37,439 nucleotides of DNA from Kiritimatiellia bacterium (GCA_017628025.1 JAGBZX010000005.1:1-37439), one strand, 5' to 3'. Positions 1-8,476 are shown, counted from the first letter of the stretch. The notes: a model not told the origin generated them from the sequence alone. Numbers and translations: made by a program.

Positions 1-211
1 TGCGAGAAGAGCCATACGAAGAACTAACCCCTAAAGAGCCACTACCGAAAGAAGAGTAAGAGCCTATCCCATTAGCCTCTTCCTCGCCGAAATCTGAAGT
101 AAAAAGCTCATAAAGCCCAAAATACTTTAAAGCATCCGCAACATACGAACGCTCAATAGTGGACTTCTTAGCCCTCCAATAAGGAGAATGAGTATACTTC
201 TTTCTTGCCAT
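1..211 (-). CDS. Unknown protein, N-terminal part only (runs off the left edge)
   Basis: An open frame starts at ATG 209-211 and stays open to base 1, giving about 70 residues. The start is MARKKYTHSPYWRAKKSTIE, basic and aromatic, followed by a helical stretch and then a Gly/Ser-rich low-complexity part with repeated SSYGS/GSGS-like runs. I do not recognise a family. A -10 box (TATAAT, 222-227) lies only 10 bases upstream of the ATG, so the mRNA would have almost no leader, and no Shine-Dalgarno is seen. The promoter position and the coherent composition favour a real gene. The lack of a known domain and of the C-terminus keeps this uncertain. It is followed on its 5' side by a 31-bp dispersed repeat. 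Confidence 0.5.
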   Translation of the reverse strand, partial: MARKKYTHSPYWRAKKSTIERSYVADALKYFGLYELFTSDFGEEEANGIGSYSSFGSGSLGVSSSYGSSR

Positions 212-221
212 CTCAAGACGT

Positions 222-230
222 ATTATATCA
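222..230 (-). promoter_or_regulatory. Extended -10 box TGATATAAT of the left-edge gene
   Basis: On the minus strand the sequence reads TGATATAAT, the same 9-mer found before rpoB, rubrerythrin, thiC and ybaK. The ATG follows after 10 bases, so the predicted transcript start lies about 4 bases upstream of it. No good -35 hexamer is visible. Confidence 0.5.
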
Positions 231-261
231 TAAAATGAGAATTATGTGCGGAAAAATCTTA
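231..261 (+). repeat. 31-bp dispersed repeat, copy 1
   Basis: This 31-base segment (starts TAAAATGAGAATT, ends GAAAAATCTTA) is identical, base for base, to the minus strand at 30874-30844, where it ends at the start codon of thiE. In this copy the plus strand reads ATG at 235 and codes for a 16-codon ORF beginning MRIMCGKIL and ending at a TAA. No plus-strand gene follows, so the copy looks orphaned. The flanks of the two copies differ. Confidence 0.85.
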
Positions 262-350
262 GAGGGAGAGTCAAAGAATGTGTAATAGCTTTGCGTATTA
301 ATTCTCCCGTTGAAATAATTTAAGTTCAATTACTCATCTTCATCAAAAGT

Positions 351-523
351 CATTAATCAAAGATGATGGTCATTAATCAAAACGCCATTGATTGGAACAA
401 CATTGATTGGAACAACATTGATTGGAACTTGATTGATTGGAACATCATCGATTTAAATGTCATTTATCAAAGACTATTAATCAACGAACATTGCCATTAA
501 TCAAATGCCATTGATTAATGGCA
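351..523. repeat. AT-rich array with about 15-bp period, direct and inverted units
   Basis: From 386 to 445 four 15-bp units stand end to end: CATTGATTGGAACAA, the same again, then two variants ending in CTT and CAT. Degenerate 15-base units continue in the same phase on both sides (371-385 CATTAATCAAAACGC, 446-460, 461-475, 476-490). Some units carry the reverse-complement core (ATTAATCAA against TTGATTAAT). The array ends in a near-palindrome at 492-523 with 13-bp perfect arms (TGCCATTAATCAA and its complement) around 6 bases. The rest of 262-610 is AT-rich with no gene that I can support. Confidence 0.8.
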
Positions 524-610
524 TTTATGGAGTCATCTATATGTCACTTATTTCAACATGCCTATAAATCTAATGTAGGGGCACGTCACTTTATACCTCA
601 TTAAGAATAT

Positions 611-649
611 AAAAAAATACTCAACTCCAAAATCTAGAGTTGAGTATTT
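611..649 (-). terminator. Rho-independent terminator of the gatA operon
   Basis: A 13-bp perfect stem (615-627 with 637-649) has a 9-base loop. On the minus strand it is followed at once by seven T residues (617-611). It lies about 27 bases beyond the gatA stop codon, the correct side for ending the argJ-tolB-gatC-gatA transcript. Confidence 0.85.
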
Positions 650-675
650 CCTAAGTATTGAATTGTTTATTATAT

Positions 676-2079
676 TCAGCAAATATCCTCAAATGCCTTT
701 GAAATACTTAGCAACCTGCCCTCCTCATACCCTGGGCAAATAAATTGCACTCCAACTGGCAACTTTGTATTATTAGTAAAACCAGCAGGGACAGCTGATG
801 CACATACTCCAGCAAGCGATGAAGGAATCGTAAAAAGATCGTTCAAATACATCGTAAGCGGATCTTGCAACTCCTTAAACTTAAATGCAGGCGTGGGAGC
901 ACATGGAGTTAAAAGACAATCGCATTTCTTAAACGCTTCGTCAAAATCTCGCTTAATCAAAGTCCTTACCTTAAGCGCCTGTGTGTAATAAGCATCTTGA
1001 TAGCCACTTGAAAGAACAAATGTACCAATAATTATACGACGCTTTACCTCTGGACCAAACCCTTCCGCTCTCGACTTGGTATACAACGAATAAACATCTA
1101 CCGCCTCAGAAGACCTGTGTCCATACCTAACACCATCAAAACGCGCAAGGTTAGCACTGGCCTCAGCTGGCGCAATAATATAGTAAACAGCCATCGCATA
1201 CTCTGTATGAGGGAGAGAGACCTCAACAAGTTCTGCACCTGCCTCTTCACACTTTTTAAGCGCCTCATCTGTAATTCGCTTTACCTCTGGATCAAGCCCG
1301 GTTACATCAAAGTATTCTTTTGCGACACCTATCTTTACCCCCTTCATTGATGCTCTTTCAAGAAGCTTTGCATAATCAGGTACTGGCACTTCTGGCGTCG
1401 TACCATCCATTTGATCACACCCAGCAAGCGCACCAAGGAGAACTGCCGCATCTTCAACCGACTTGGTCATTGGGCCAACTTGATCAAGAGATGAAGCAAA
1501 TGCTGTCACTCCATATCTACTTACGCGACCATAGCTTGGCTTTATTCCAACACAATTGCAAAATGACGCTGGCTGACGAATAGAGCCGCCCGTATCAGAG
1601 CCGAGAGCTGCAATGCACATATCTCCACCTACCGCTGCCGCACTTCCACCTGAAGAGCCGCCAGGAACTCGAGTAAGATCATATGGATTACGCGTAACTC
1701 CAAGCGCCGAATTCTCTGTTGAAGAACCCATTGCAAATTCGTCCATATTAACCCTACCACAAGGAATAAACGAATTTTTCTTAAGATTTGAAATTACCGT
1801 TGCATCATAAGGCGATAAATACCCCTTCAAAATTTTAGATGCACATGTACAAGGCTGGCCCTTTACATTTATAAGATCCTTTATCGCTATTGGCACCGCT
1901 TTTGGAGAAGCCTTGGCCAACTCTAGCGCATGATCTATATCAAAATAAAGATACGCGCCAATCTCTGGGTTTACCTCGTTGTAACGCTTGTACAACGACT
2001 CTACAATTTCTGCTGATGTGAAGTCGCCTTTCTCTAACCCTTCACGTGCAGCTTTAATTCCTAATTTGTAAAGTTCCAT
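676..2079 (-). CDS. gatA: Asp-tRNA(Asn)/Glu-tRNA(Gln) amidotransferase subunit A
   Basis: GatA is the amidase subunit of the GatCAB complex. It frees ammonia from glutamine or asparagine for conversion of misacylated Glu-tRNA(Gln) or Asp-tRNA(Asn). The 467 residues match the usual length. The amidase-signature triad is complete, with Lys67 (in AIKDL), Ser142 (in GGSSGGS) and Ser166 (in GSDTGGS). The spacings of 75 and 24 residues are those of characterised GatA. The gene follows gatC after 3 bases and is the last gene of argJ-tolB-gatC-gatA; a strong terminator lies beyond its TGA stop. gatB is not in this window, so the complex must be completed from elsewhere. Confidence 0.96.
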   Translation of the reverse strand: MELYKLGIKAAREGLEKGDFTSAEIVESLYKRYNEVNPEIGAYLYFDIDHALELAKASPKAVPIAIKDLINVKGQPCTCASKILKGYLSPYDATVISNLKKNSFIPCGRVNMDEFAMGSSTENSALGVTRNPYDLTRVPGGSSGGSAAAVGGDMCIAALGSDTGGSIRQPASFCNCVGIKPSYGRVSRYGVTAFASSLDQVGPMTKSVEDAAVLLGALAGCDQMDGTTPEVPVPDYAKLLERASMKGVKIGVAKEYFDVTGLDPEVKRITDEALKKCEEAGAELVEVSLPHTEYAMAVYYIIAPAEASANLARFDGVRYGHRSSEAVDVYSLYTKSRAEGFGPEVKRRIIIGTFVLSSGYQDAYYTQALKVRTLIKRDFDEAFKKCDCLLTPCAPTPAFKFKELQDPLTMYLNDLFTIPSSLAGVCASAVPAGFTNNTKLPVGVQFICPGYEEGRLLSISKAFEDIC

Positions 2080-2082
2080 TTC

Positions 2083-2388
2083 TCAGCTCTCCGCACCTTC
2101 AACAATTTTTGGCAATAAAAACTCATCGCCCACTCTCTTTGGCGCGTTAGAAAGCGCCGTCTGAACGTCAAGCGATGGACGCACAACATCTTCTCTAAAC
2201 CGATTGACTATCTCTCGCCCATGCATCATTGGCGGAACATCAGAAACATCAACTTCAGAGATTTTCTGGACATATTTTACAATACCATCAAGCTGGGCTT
2301 GAAATGTCGTACGCTCCTGTTCAGTAAGCTCTAGACGAGCAAGTTTAGCGGTATACTCTACATCAATATCCATAGTTATTTCATCCAT
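2083..2388 (-). CDS. gatC: Asp/Glu-tRNA amidotransferase subunit C
   Basis: GatC is the small subunit that wraps around and stabilises GatA-GatB. The N-terminal motif EYTAKLARLELTEQE is typical, as is the short acidic C-terminal half with DVSDVPPM. I place the start at the ATG at 2388 (MDEIT...), which overlaps the tolB stop by 13 bases. The next ATG at 2373 (MDIDVEY...) starts 2 bases after that stop and is equally good on length (about 96 residues). An upstream TTG at 2403 is unlikely. Neither ATG has a strong Shine-Dalgarno, which suggests coupling to tolB. gatA starts 3 bases after the stop. Confidence 0.9.
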   Translation of the reverse strand: MDEITMDIDVEYTAKLARLELTEQERTTFQAQLDGIVKYVQKISEVDVSDVPPMMHGREIVNRFREDVVRPSLDVQTALSNAPKRVGDEFLLPKIVEGAES

Positions 2389-3530
2389 GCAGGATTTATC
2401 CAATTACCGTTTGCAATAAAGACATTCTGAGGGGCGGAAGGCTTATCATCAACTAGTTCCGTGTCAACGATAAACAAAGCCTTATCACGGCAAGCGACAA
2501 CGTTACGTGCGTCACGCGCCCAACTGGGCTTCTCCCAATTGCCTGGAGTTGTTACGATTTTTACACTCGACTCTCCTTCGGCTGGCTTCATAATCGCTAC
2601 CTGCGCACCACCGCGCTTGGTTATATATGCAATACGACCATCAGGCCCCCAATCCGGCTCAACATTCTGCGACCCCTTGGAAGTAATACGACGCTTTGCC
2701 TTTGTTGCTACATCGATAATATAAAGCTGTGGGCGACGCGATTCATCAGAAACATAAACTATCTTCTTGCCATCAGGACTCCATGCTGGGCATCCTTCAC
2801 TAGCAGTAGGAGTTGTCGTAAGGCGATTCCACTTTTGTGTTGCAATATCGATTATGTAAAGTTCTGGATTGCCCTGAAACGAAAGTATTATCGCAACCTT
2901 TGTGCCGTCTGGAGAAATAGCAGCACCAGTAGTTAAACCCTTAAAAGCCCATTTGAGCGAACGCTTCTGAGCGACGGTATCATACTCCCAAATTTGTGGG
3001 CCAGCGTTGATAATGCCCGTATACATAATAACAGAGTCATTTTTCCAACGAGGGCCTACGACTTTTTCGCCATTGGCAGTAAGCTGCCTAATATCATAAC
3101 CATCAGGATAACACATACAAAGCTCTGATACGCCGCCAGATTGCTTTTTAATAAAGGCTATCTTATCTAAGGCAAAACCTTTTTGCCCCGCAAATGTTTC
3201 ACATATTAAATTTGAAAATTTACGAGCTGCCATTCTAGCAGACTTATCATCTGTAATTTGAGAGGCAAGCGACGTCTCTTTACCAGCCCCCGTTGCACGC
3301 GCGGCGCTTGTTGTGCCAGTAATGTTTATCTGACCTCCTTGACGAACAACAAAAGCTCCCGAACGCTCGAGATTCTTCGTGAGACTTTTCTTAAATGAAT
3401 CTGCTCCTGCTCCAGTTATTGAAATAGAGACAGACTGCTTTTCAATGCCCGCCCCTTTAATATCAATATATGTTTGAGCCCAAAGAGAAGCCGCCCATGC
3501 GACAACAAATAGTATTGTTAATTTTTTCAT
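2376..3530 (-). CDS. tolB: TolB-like periplasmic beta-propeller protein
   Basis: A Sec signal peptide (MKKLTILFVVAWAASLWA, cleavage near residue 18) is followed by a TolB-type N-terminal alpha/beta domain. After about residue 150 come repeated propeller blades with the TolB/PD40 motif, such as AISPDGTKVA, AWSPDGKKIVYVSD and DWGPDGRIAY. In Gram-negative bacteria TolB works with Pal and TolA in the outer-membrane Tol-Pal system; other Tol genes are absent here, so a divergent role is possible. The start is the ATG at 3530 because it overlaps the argJ stop as ATGA and begins the signal peptide; a longer TTG start at 3578 would hide it. At about 384 residues the protein is slightly shorter than E. 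coli TolB. Confidence 0.82.
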   Translation of the reverse strand: MKKLTILFVVAWAASLWAQTYIDIKGAGIEKQSVSISITGAGADSFKKSLTKNLERSGAFVVRQGGQINITGTTSAARATGAGKETSLASQITDDKSARMAARKFSNLICETFAGQKGFALDKIAFIKKQSGGVSELCMCYPDGYDIRQLTANGEKVVGPRWKNDSVIMYTGIINAGPQIWEYDTVAQKRSLKWAFKGLTTGAAISPDGTKVAIILSFQGNPELYIIDIATQKWNRLTTTPTASEGCPAWSPDGKKIVYVSDESRRPQLYIIDVATKAKRRITSKGSQNVEPDWGPDGRIAYITKRGGAQVAIMKPAEGESSVKIVTTPGNWEKPSWARDARNVVACRDKALFIVDTELVDDKPSAPQNVFIANGNWINPAWMK

Positions 3531-4747
3531 GTTGTGTAATCTGCATTTATATGTACATAATCTAGCGAGAAATCGCAAGTATAAATCGTAGCCTCTGCTC
3601 GGCCTAGATGAAGGTCGACCGTAATAGTAAACGAGCTAGCTGCCATAACTTTTTCAAGTCGTTTTAAACACTCGGCATCTGCAACATTACCCTTAGAATA
3701 GGCACAAACATCATCGTAGAAAACTTCTGCTTTCTCCGCAGTCATATCAGCGCCTGAATAACCAACAGCTGCAATAACACGACCCCAGTTAGGATCACGA
3801 CCAAACCAACTTGTCTTAGCAAGAGGAGACTTAGCAACTGCTCGCGCAGCACGCTCTGCATCAGTTGCGCTTTTGGCACCCTTAACAGTTACCGTGACAA
3901 ATTTTGTAGCGCCTTCGCCATCGGCCGCCATTTGTCGCGTAAGCGAAATACAAACCTCTTGAAGAGCTGCTACAAAAACCTTAAAGTCTTCTCCTGACTT
4001 TTCAATAAGCTTGTTGCCAGCCTTGCCAGAAGCCAATACAAAAAGCGAATCATTAGTTGACTCATCACCATCAACGACAAGCTTATTGAAGCTTTTTGAC
4101 ACAGCCAATAGTAAAGCGCGGCGCAAAACAGAAGGCGATACTGCCGCGTCTGTCGTAATAAATCCAAGCATCGTTGCCATATTAGGCTCAATCATACCTG
4201 AGCCTTTTACCATGCCACCAACAACAACCTTCTTACCGTCAATAACACAACTTACTGCCGCCTCTTTAGGCTTAGTGTCCGTCGTCATAATAGCACACGC
4301 TGCTGCGTGGGCGTGATTATTTGTGCGACCTAAAGACTTTGATGCAGCACGAATACCAGAAAGAAGATTTTCCATTGGCATTCTGCGACCAATAACACCA
4401 GTAGAAGCAACAAACACATGCTTTGGAGAAATACCAAGCTCGCCAGCGGTAACTAACACAGAAAGCTCAGCATCTTTAAGTCCTCCTTCTCCTGTGCAAG
4501 CGTTAGCGCAACCTGAGTTCGCTAATATTGCCTGCGCAATTCCGCCGCGAGAGACTACTCTATCATAAATTACTGGCGCTGCAGCTACCCTGTTGGTAGT
4601 AAAAACAGCCGCGGCAGAACATGGTTGATCTGCCACTAGAAGAGCCACGTCGTTGCGCCCTTCATATTTTATCTTAGCCGCTGTTGCTGCTGCCCTAAAG
4701 CCCTTTGCGCTGCAAACACCGCCCTTAATAGATTTTATACTTTTCAT
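3527..4747 (-). CDS. argJ: Bifunctional glutamate N-acetyltransferase/ornithine acetyltransferase
   Basis: ArgJ moves the acetyl group from N-acetylornithine to glutamate in the cyclic arginine pathway, and some versions also use acetyl-CoA. The proprotein splits itself before a Thr nucleophile. Here the site is in EPNMATMLGF, with Thr192 becoming the new N-terminus of the beta chain. The oxyanion-hole motif STGVIG is at 115-120. The length of 406 residues is normal. No other arg gene is nearby. A -10 box ends only 7 bases before the ATG and no clear Shine-Dalgarno is seen, so the mRNA may be leaderless. The TGA stop overlaps the tolB start by 4 bases. Confidence 0.95.
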   Translation of the reverse strand: MKSIKSIKGGVCSAKGFRAAATAAKIKYEGRNDVALLVADQPCSAAAVFTTNRVAAAPVIYDRVVSRGGIAQAILANSGCANACTGEGGLKDAELSVLVTAGELGISPKHVFVASTGVIGRRMPMENLLSGIRAASKSLGRTNNHAHAAACAIMTTDTKPKEAAVSCVIDGKKVVVGGMVKGSGMIEPNMATMLGFITTDAAVSPSVLRRALLLAVSKSFNKLVVDGDESTNDSLFVLASGKAGNKLIEKSGEDFKVFVAALQEVCISLTRQMAADGEGATKFVTVTVKGAKSATDAERAARAVAKSPLAKTSWFGRDPNWGRVIAAVGYSGADMTAEKAEVFYDDVCAYSKGNVADAECLKRLEKVMAASSFTITVDLHLGRAEATIYTCDFSLDYVHINADYTT

Positions 4748-4754
4748 CTTCTGT

Positions 4755-4768
4755 AGTATATCATTATA
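4755..4768 (-). promoter_or_regulatory. Overlapping -10 boxes upstream of argJ
   Basis: On the minus strand TATAAT (4768-4763) is followed directly by TGATATACT (4763-4755). The second box puts the transcript start at about 4748, next to the argJ ATG at 4747. No convincing -35 is present. The 56-base gap after ispF supports an internal promoter here. Confidence 0.45.
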
Positions 4769-4803
4769 TGCTGCGAAATAAAATCACTTTTCGCTCTAAA
4801 GGT

Positions 4804-5748
4804 TTATTTTAAAATTTTAACTATCACCTTACGAATTTCGCCGCCTGTCTCTCGATAAAGGCAAGGCGTATGACCGTCCTCTTTTGGGAAGAAGACTATA
4901 AACTCGCCGACATCCACATCAACTAACTCGCATTTTGTGTCGTAAAAAACAGTATCTGAGCCATCAGCAAAGGCACCCTCCAAAACCTCTTTAGGCACAG
5001 GTGACAAACCTATTGTCTCAACCCTAGAAAGCGGCAAATGAATATCGATATATTTTCCGTGAGCCTCGCATCTAGCCGCAGTGGGCTCTCTTAATGAGAC
5101 TTTTTCTATTGAAGCGTAACATTCGCCACCAGGTATAATTTCGTATTTACCATCTTCTAGCAAAGCCAAATCTGGTCTACGCAGAAAATCAAATGCGGCT
5201 TTGAATCTTGGGTGCATTTGTTCAATCACACCAGCATCTTTTAAATTACCCTTTAACATACCTTTTTTACCTTGAATTATAGAATCTAGAAGACAAACTG
5301 CATGAACTGCTAAACCATCACCTGAGCCTATTGAGCCCATTTTTTCATTCGTTTTGCCTTTAATAGAAATTGCTGAAACATCTATACCTAAAATGTGTGC
5401 TAGCCTAGTTCGCATCGGCAAAATATACGGCGCAAGTTTAGGCTTTTCTGTTATTATAACGGAATCTATATTTACGATAGAATATCCTGCGTTTTTAACT
5501 TCATCAACAACAAGCTTAAGTAAAAACGACGAATCGGCGTCCTTCCACTTTGCATCGCTATCGGGGAAATGAGAACCTATGTCTCCTAAAGCTGCCGCTC
5601 CAAGCACTGCATCTATTATCGCGTGAATTAGAGCATCAGCATCCGAGTGACCCAAAAGCCCCTTTTCAGAAGGAATCTCAATCGCTCCAAGTTTAAGCTT
5701 GCGCCCCACCTCGAAGCGATGAGAATCATATCCTATGCCGATTTTCAA
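4804..5748 (-). CDS. ispF: IspF (MECDP synthase) fused to a YhcH/YjgK/YiaL (NanQ-type) domain
   Basis: Residues 1-157 are IspF, which turns CDP-ME-2-phosphate into 2-C-methyl-D-erythritol 2,4-cyclodiphosphate in the MEP isoprenoid pathway. The zinc ligands Asp8, His10 and His42 and the TNE motif with Glu135 are in the same positions as in E. coli. After a linker of about 20 residues, residues 176-314 form a complete YhcH/YjgK/YiaL cupin-like domain with EAHGKYIDIH, SRVE and FFPKEDGHTP. That family includes NanQ, a sialic acid anomerase. Normal IspF is about 157 residues, so this is a true fusion. Translation starts at TTG 5748, inside a TTGA overlap with the gltS stop. Confidence 0.93.
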   Translation of the reverse strand: MKIGIGYDSHRFEVGRKLKLGAIEIPSEKGLLGHSDADALIHAIIDAVLGAAALGDIGSHFPDSDAKWKDADSSFLLKLVVDEVKNAGYSIVNIDSVIITEKPKLAPYILPMRTRLAHILGIDVSAISIKGKTNEKMGSIGSGDGLAVHAVCLLDSIIQGKKGMLKGNLKDAGVIEQMHPRFKAAFDFLRRPDLALLEDGKYEIIPGGECYASIEKVSLREPTAARCEAHGKYIDIHLPLSRVETIGLSPVPKEVLEGAFADGSDTVFYDTKCELVDVDVGEFIVFFPKEDGHTPCLYRETGGEIRKVIVKILK

Positions 5749-7100
5749 GACTCTACACTTTTACGCTTTTGTAATACTAGAGCGACAATAATCCAACAAA
5801 TTAAAGCAAATAAGGAAATTAAAAACACCCATAGCCAGCCTATCTGGTAAATAAGCGTAAAGGCTAAAGCGACCCAAAAGCCCATGAATGGCTCGTGAAC
5901 CAACTGCTTACCTGCAAACGAGACAGCAGCATCAGTTTTTGAATCCGGGTCTACCGTGCGAAGTAACAACAAGCCCGTTGCCGTAACGCCAGTAGCTTGA
6001 CCGAATTCTGCAATACCACGCTCAAACCAATACTTCTGAAAGATTCTAGGCGAAAACCAAAGCACTGCAAAAACTGTCCACATTAGTCCAGCAAACATCA
6101 TTATCGTAAGAGGCATCCAGTTATCCATAACAACTGAGAGCTGAATCGTTGCAACAGCCGATACCGCAAGAAAATCTAGCGCGGCACCTGAGATACGTGT
6201 CATCTGACCTTTATCGATAAGAAGATCAATGCGGAAGATTTTAGCAAAAACCTGTAACAACACGCCGCCTATCATACACAGCGGGAACATCGGAAAACCA
6301 TTGAAAAGCCTATTAGTGCCTTCTGGATTAATCGCAATTTCTAACGCCTTTAACATTTGAAGGATACCAAAGCCGCAAAGAACTGCGATACCAACTATCG
6401 CGATGTGCCAAGCAAGCGAGTCAATAGAATCTGCCATAACTGTTTGCTTACCAGCGGAGGGGCGTTCGTGCCTTTCGACGATACCCAATCGTTCGCCGCG
6501 CGTACGCTTACGGAAAGGTCTAACCGTCTTAACATAACCTTTACTATATGCCCAATTGATAAGTAGCATTCCTACAGCAATACCACATATCATACCCACA
6601 GTGGCAACTGTATAACCTAGGGCAATACCCTCAGTCCAACCTCTTGCAACAAATGCCTCGCTCATACCACCAACTGTGCCATGGCCACCTTCAAAGCCTA
6701 ACTCCAGCAAATTACCAAAAGCTGGATTAACGTTAAATAAAGGCATCAACAGAAAACCACAAAGACCAATACCTATAGAATATTGTCCCCAGACCACAAT
6801 CTGTGCTAACGTTAACTGCGGGAAAGAAGTCTTAATTACTTCTTTAATCTTAGGCGCAGCTGCACCGAGAAATAAAGTAGCGAAAACTATATTGATAAGA
6901 AAACCAGGAAGGCTTCGCATTGAATTAACTATAGCTGGATCAAGTTCTTTGCCCATAACATTAAAGGTCACAAGCCCTATTATACCGCCTATTACTGAGC
7001 TAGGCATGTAAAGCCTTTGCAAAAGCGGGATTTGAACGCGAACAATTTTTCCAAGTACGAGAAAGATACAAAGTAAAACGAATACTTCTATTGCTATCAT
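5745..7100 (-). CDS. gltS: Sodium/glutamate symporter, GltS family
   Basis: This is a 451-residue inner-membrane protein with about ten or more hydrophobic segments in two halves. It shows the GltS-type start (VLGKIVRVQIPLLQRLYMPS), the GHGT-containing loop (FEGGHGTVGGM) in the first half and a matching re-entrant region in the second (AEFGQATGVTATG). The family imports glutamate with sodium. A GAGG Shine-Dalgarno lies about 7 bases before the ATG. The gene sits 7 bases after the UPF0210 gene and overlaps ispF. A hydrophilic loop at about 200-225 (RKRTRGERLGIVERHERPS) is probably cytoplasmic. The substrate is inferred from the family only. Confidence 0.88.
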   Translation of the reverse strand: MIAIEVFVLLCIFLVLGKIVRVQIPLLQRLYMPSSVIGGIIGLVTFNVMGKELDPAIVNSMRSLPGFLINIVFATLFLGAAAPKIKEVIKTSFPQLTLAQIVVWGQYSIGIGLCGFLLMPLFNVNPAFGNLLELGFEGGHGTVGGMSEAFVARGWTEGIALGYTVATVGMICGIAVGMLLINWAYSKGYVKTVRPFRKRTRGERLGIVERHERPSAGKQTVMADSIDSLAWHIAIVGIAVLCGFGILQMLKALEIAINPEGTNRLFNGFPMFPLCMIGGVLLQVFAKIFRIDLLIDKGQMTRISGAALDFLAVSAVATIQLSVVMDNWMPLTIMMFAGLMWTVFAVLWFSPRIFQKYWFERGIAEFGQATGVTATGLLLLRTVDPDSKTDAAVSFAGKQLVHEPFMGFWVALAFTLIYQIGWLWVFLISLFALICWIIVALVLQKRKSVES

Positions 7101-7107
7101 ATATACC

Positions 7108-8472
7108 TCAATTTTTGAATGAGTGAATTGGTGCTGGTATGCGGCCGCGACGCGATATCATCGCCTCGCACGAAAATTTAGAAACATTCATCACAGGTGC
7201 TCGACCAAGCAATCCGCCAAATTCAACAGTATCGCCAACTTTTTTGCCAGCAACTGGAATAATGCGAACTGCAGTCGTTTTTTGGTTTATCATACCAATG
7301 GCTGCCTCATCTGCGATGATGCCAGAAATTGAACTAGCAGGAGTGTCGCCAGGTATAGCTATCATATCAAGCCCAACTGAGCAGACGCAAGTCATCGCCT
7401 CTAGTTTCTCGATAGTCAAAGCCCCAGCGTTAACTGCATCAATCATACCCTGATCTTCTGAGACTGGTATAAACGCGCCAGAAAGGCCTCCAACGTAACT
7501 TGAAGCCATTACGCCGCCCTTTTTAACTTGATCATTTAAAAGCGCCAACGCGGCAGTTGTACCAGGCGCACCAGGATGTTCAAGACCAATCTCTTTAAGT
7601 ATGTCTGCTACACTATCACCAATCGCTGGCGTCGGCGCTAGAGACAAATCTATAATACCAAAAGGAACGCCAAGTCTAGCAGAGGCTTCTTGTGCAACAA
7701 GTTGGCCAACTCGCGTAATCTTAAAAGATGTCCTTTTAATCGTTTCACAAAGCGTTTCAAAATCTGCGCCACGAATCGACTTTAATACGTGATTTACAAC
7801 ACCTGGACCAGAAACGCCAACATTAATAACGACATCGCCTTCGCTAACACCATGAAAAGCTCCAGCCATAAATGGATTGTCATCAGGGGCATTACATAAA
7901 ATAACTAGTTTTGCACACCCTATAGAATCGGCCTTCTTTGTCTTTAATGCCGCTTCCTTTATAATCTCACCCATAAGCCTTACTGCATCCATATCAATGC
8001 CTGTTTTAGTAGAGCCAACATTAACAGACGAGCATATGCGTTCAGTAGATGCCATCGCTTCAGGGATAGAGCGTATCAAAAGCTCATCAGCCCTTGTCAT
8101 GCCTTTAGAGACAATTGCTGAATAACCTCCAATAAAGTTTACGCCAATTTTTTTCGCTGCTTTATCTAATGTCTTTGCTATTTTAACGAAATCTGACGTC
8201 TTCTTACAGCAAGAAGAACCAACCATCGCAATGGGAGTAATGGAGATACGCTTATTTATTACAGGAACACCAAAATCACGCCCAATAGCGTCACCTGTCT
8301 CAACAAGATTTCCAGCATACTTCAAAAGCTTATCGTAAATCGCTTTACAAGTAGCATCAAGTGATGAGCTAGCTGTATCAAGAAGCGATATGCCCATCGT
8401 GATGGTACGCACGTCGAGGTTCTCCTCGGCGATCATTTTATTTGTCTCGGTAACTTCTGAAAGATTAATCAT
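7108..8472 (-). CDS. UPF0210 (DUF711, PFL-like) family protein
   Basis: This 454-residue cytoplasmic protein belongs to the UPF0210/DUF711 family. Recognisable stretches are the start ([17 protein letters not shown]), [25 protein letters not shown] and [13 protein letters not shown]. Its fold is related to pyruvate formate-lyase/ribonucleotide reductase barrels, but no activity is established. As in many anaerobes, it directly follows the ACT-domain UPF0237 gene (4-base gap), which suggests the two work together. The next gene downstream is a glutamate-type symporter, so a link to amino acid sensing is possible; that is inference. Confidence 0.9.
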   Translation of the reverse strand: MINLSEVTETNKMIAEENLDVRTITMGISLLDTASSSLDATCKAIYDKLLKYAGNLVETGDAIGRDFGVPVINKRISITPIAMVGSSCCKKTSDFVKIAKTLDKAAKKIGVNFIGGYSAIVSKGMTRADELLIRSIPEAMASTERICSSVNVGSTKTGIDMDAVRLMGEIIKEAALKTKKADSIGCAKLVILCNAPDDNPFMAGAFHGVSEGDVVINVGVSGPGVVNHVLKSIRGADFETLCETIKRTSFKITRVGQLVAQEASARLGVPFGIIDLSLAPTPAIGDSVADILKEIGLEHPGAPGTTAALALLNDQVKKGGVMASSYVGGLSGAFIPVSEDQGMIDAVNAGALTIEKLEAMTCVCSVGLDMIAIPGDTPASSISGIIADEAAIGMINQKTTAVRIIPVAGKKVGDTVEFGGLLGRAPVMNVSKFSCEAMISRRGRIPAPIHSFKN

Positions 8473-8476
8473 AATA

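Noticed and set aside
363..500. 45-residue plus-strand frame with IDWNN-type repeats as a pentapeptide-repeat protein
   Set aside because: The repeats do not match the A(D/N)LXX consensus, there is no Shine-Dalgarno, and any stop-free 15-bp tandem repeat gives such a frame. Kept only as a finding about the array.
351..523. CRISPR array
   Set aside because: The units are 15 bases and contiguous, with no unique spacers and no cas genes nearby.
3531..3578. Longer tolB start at TTG 3578
   Set aside because: It would add 16 residues before a clear signal peptide and lies inside argJ; the ATG at 3530 has a classic ATGA overlap.
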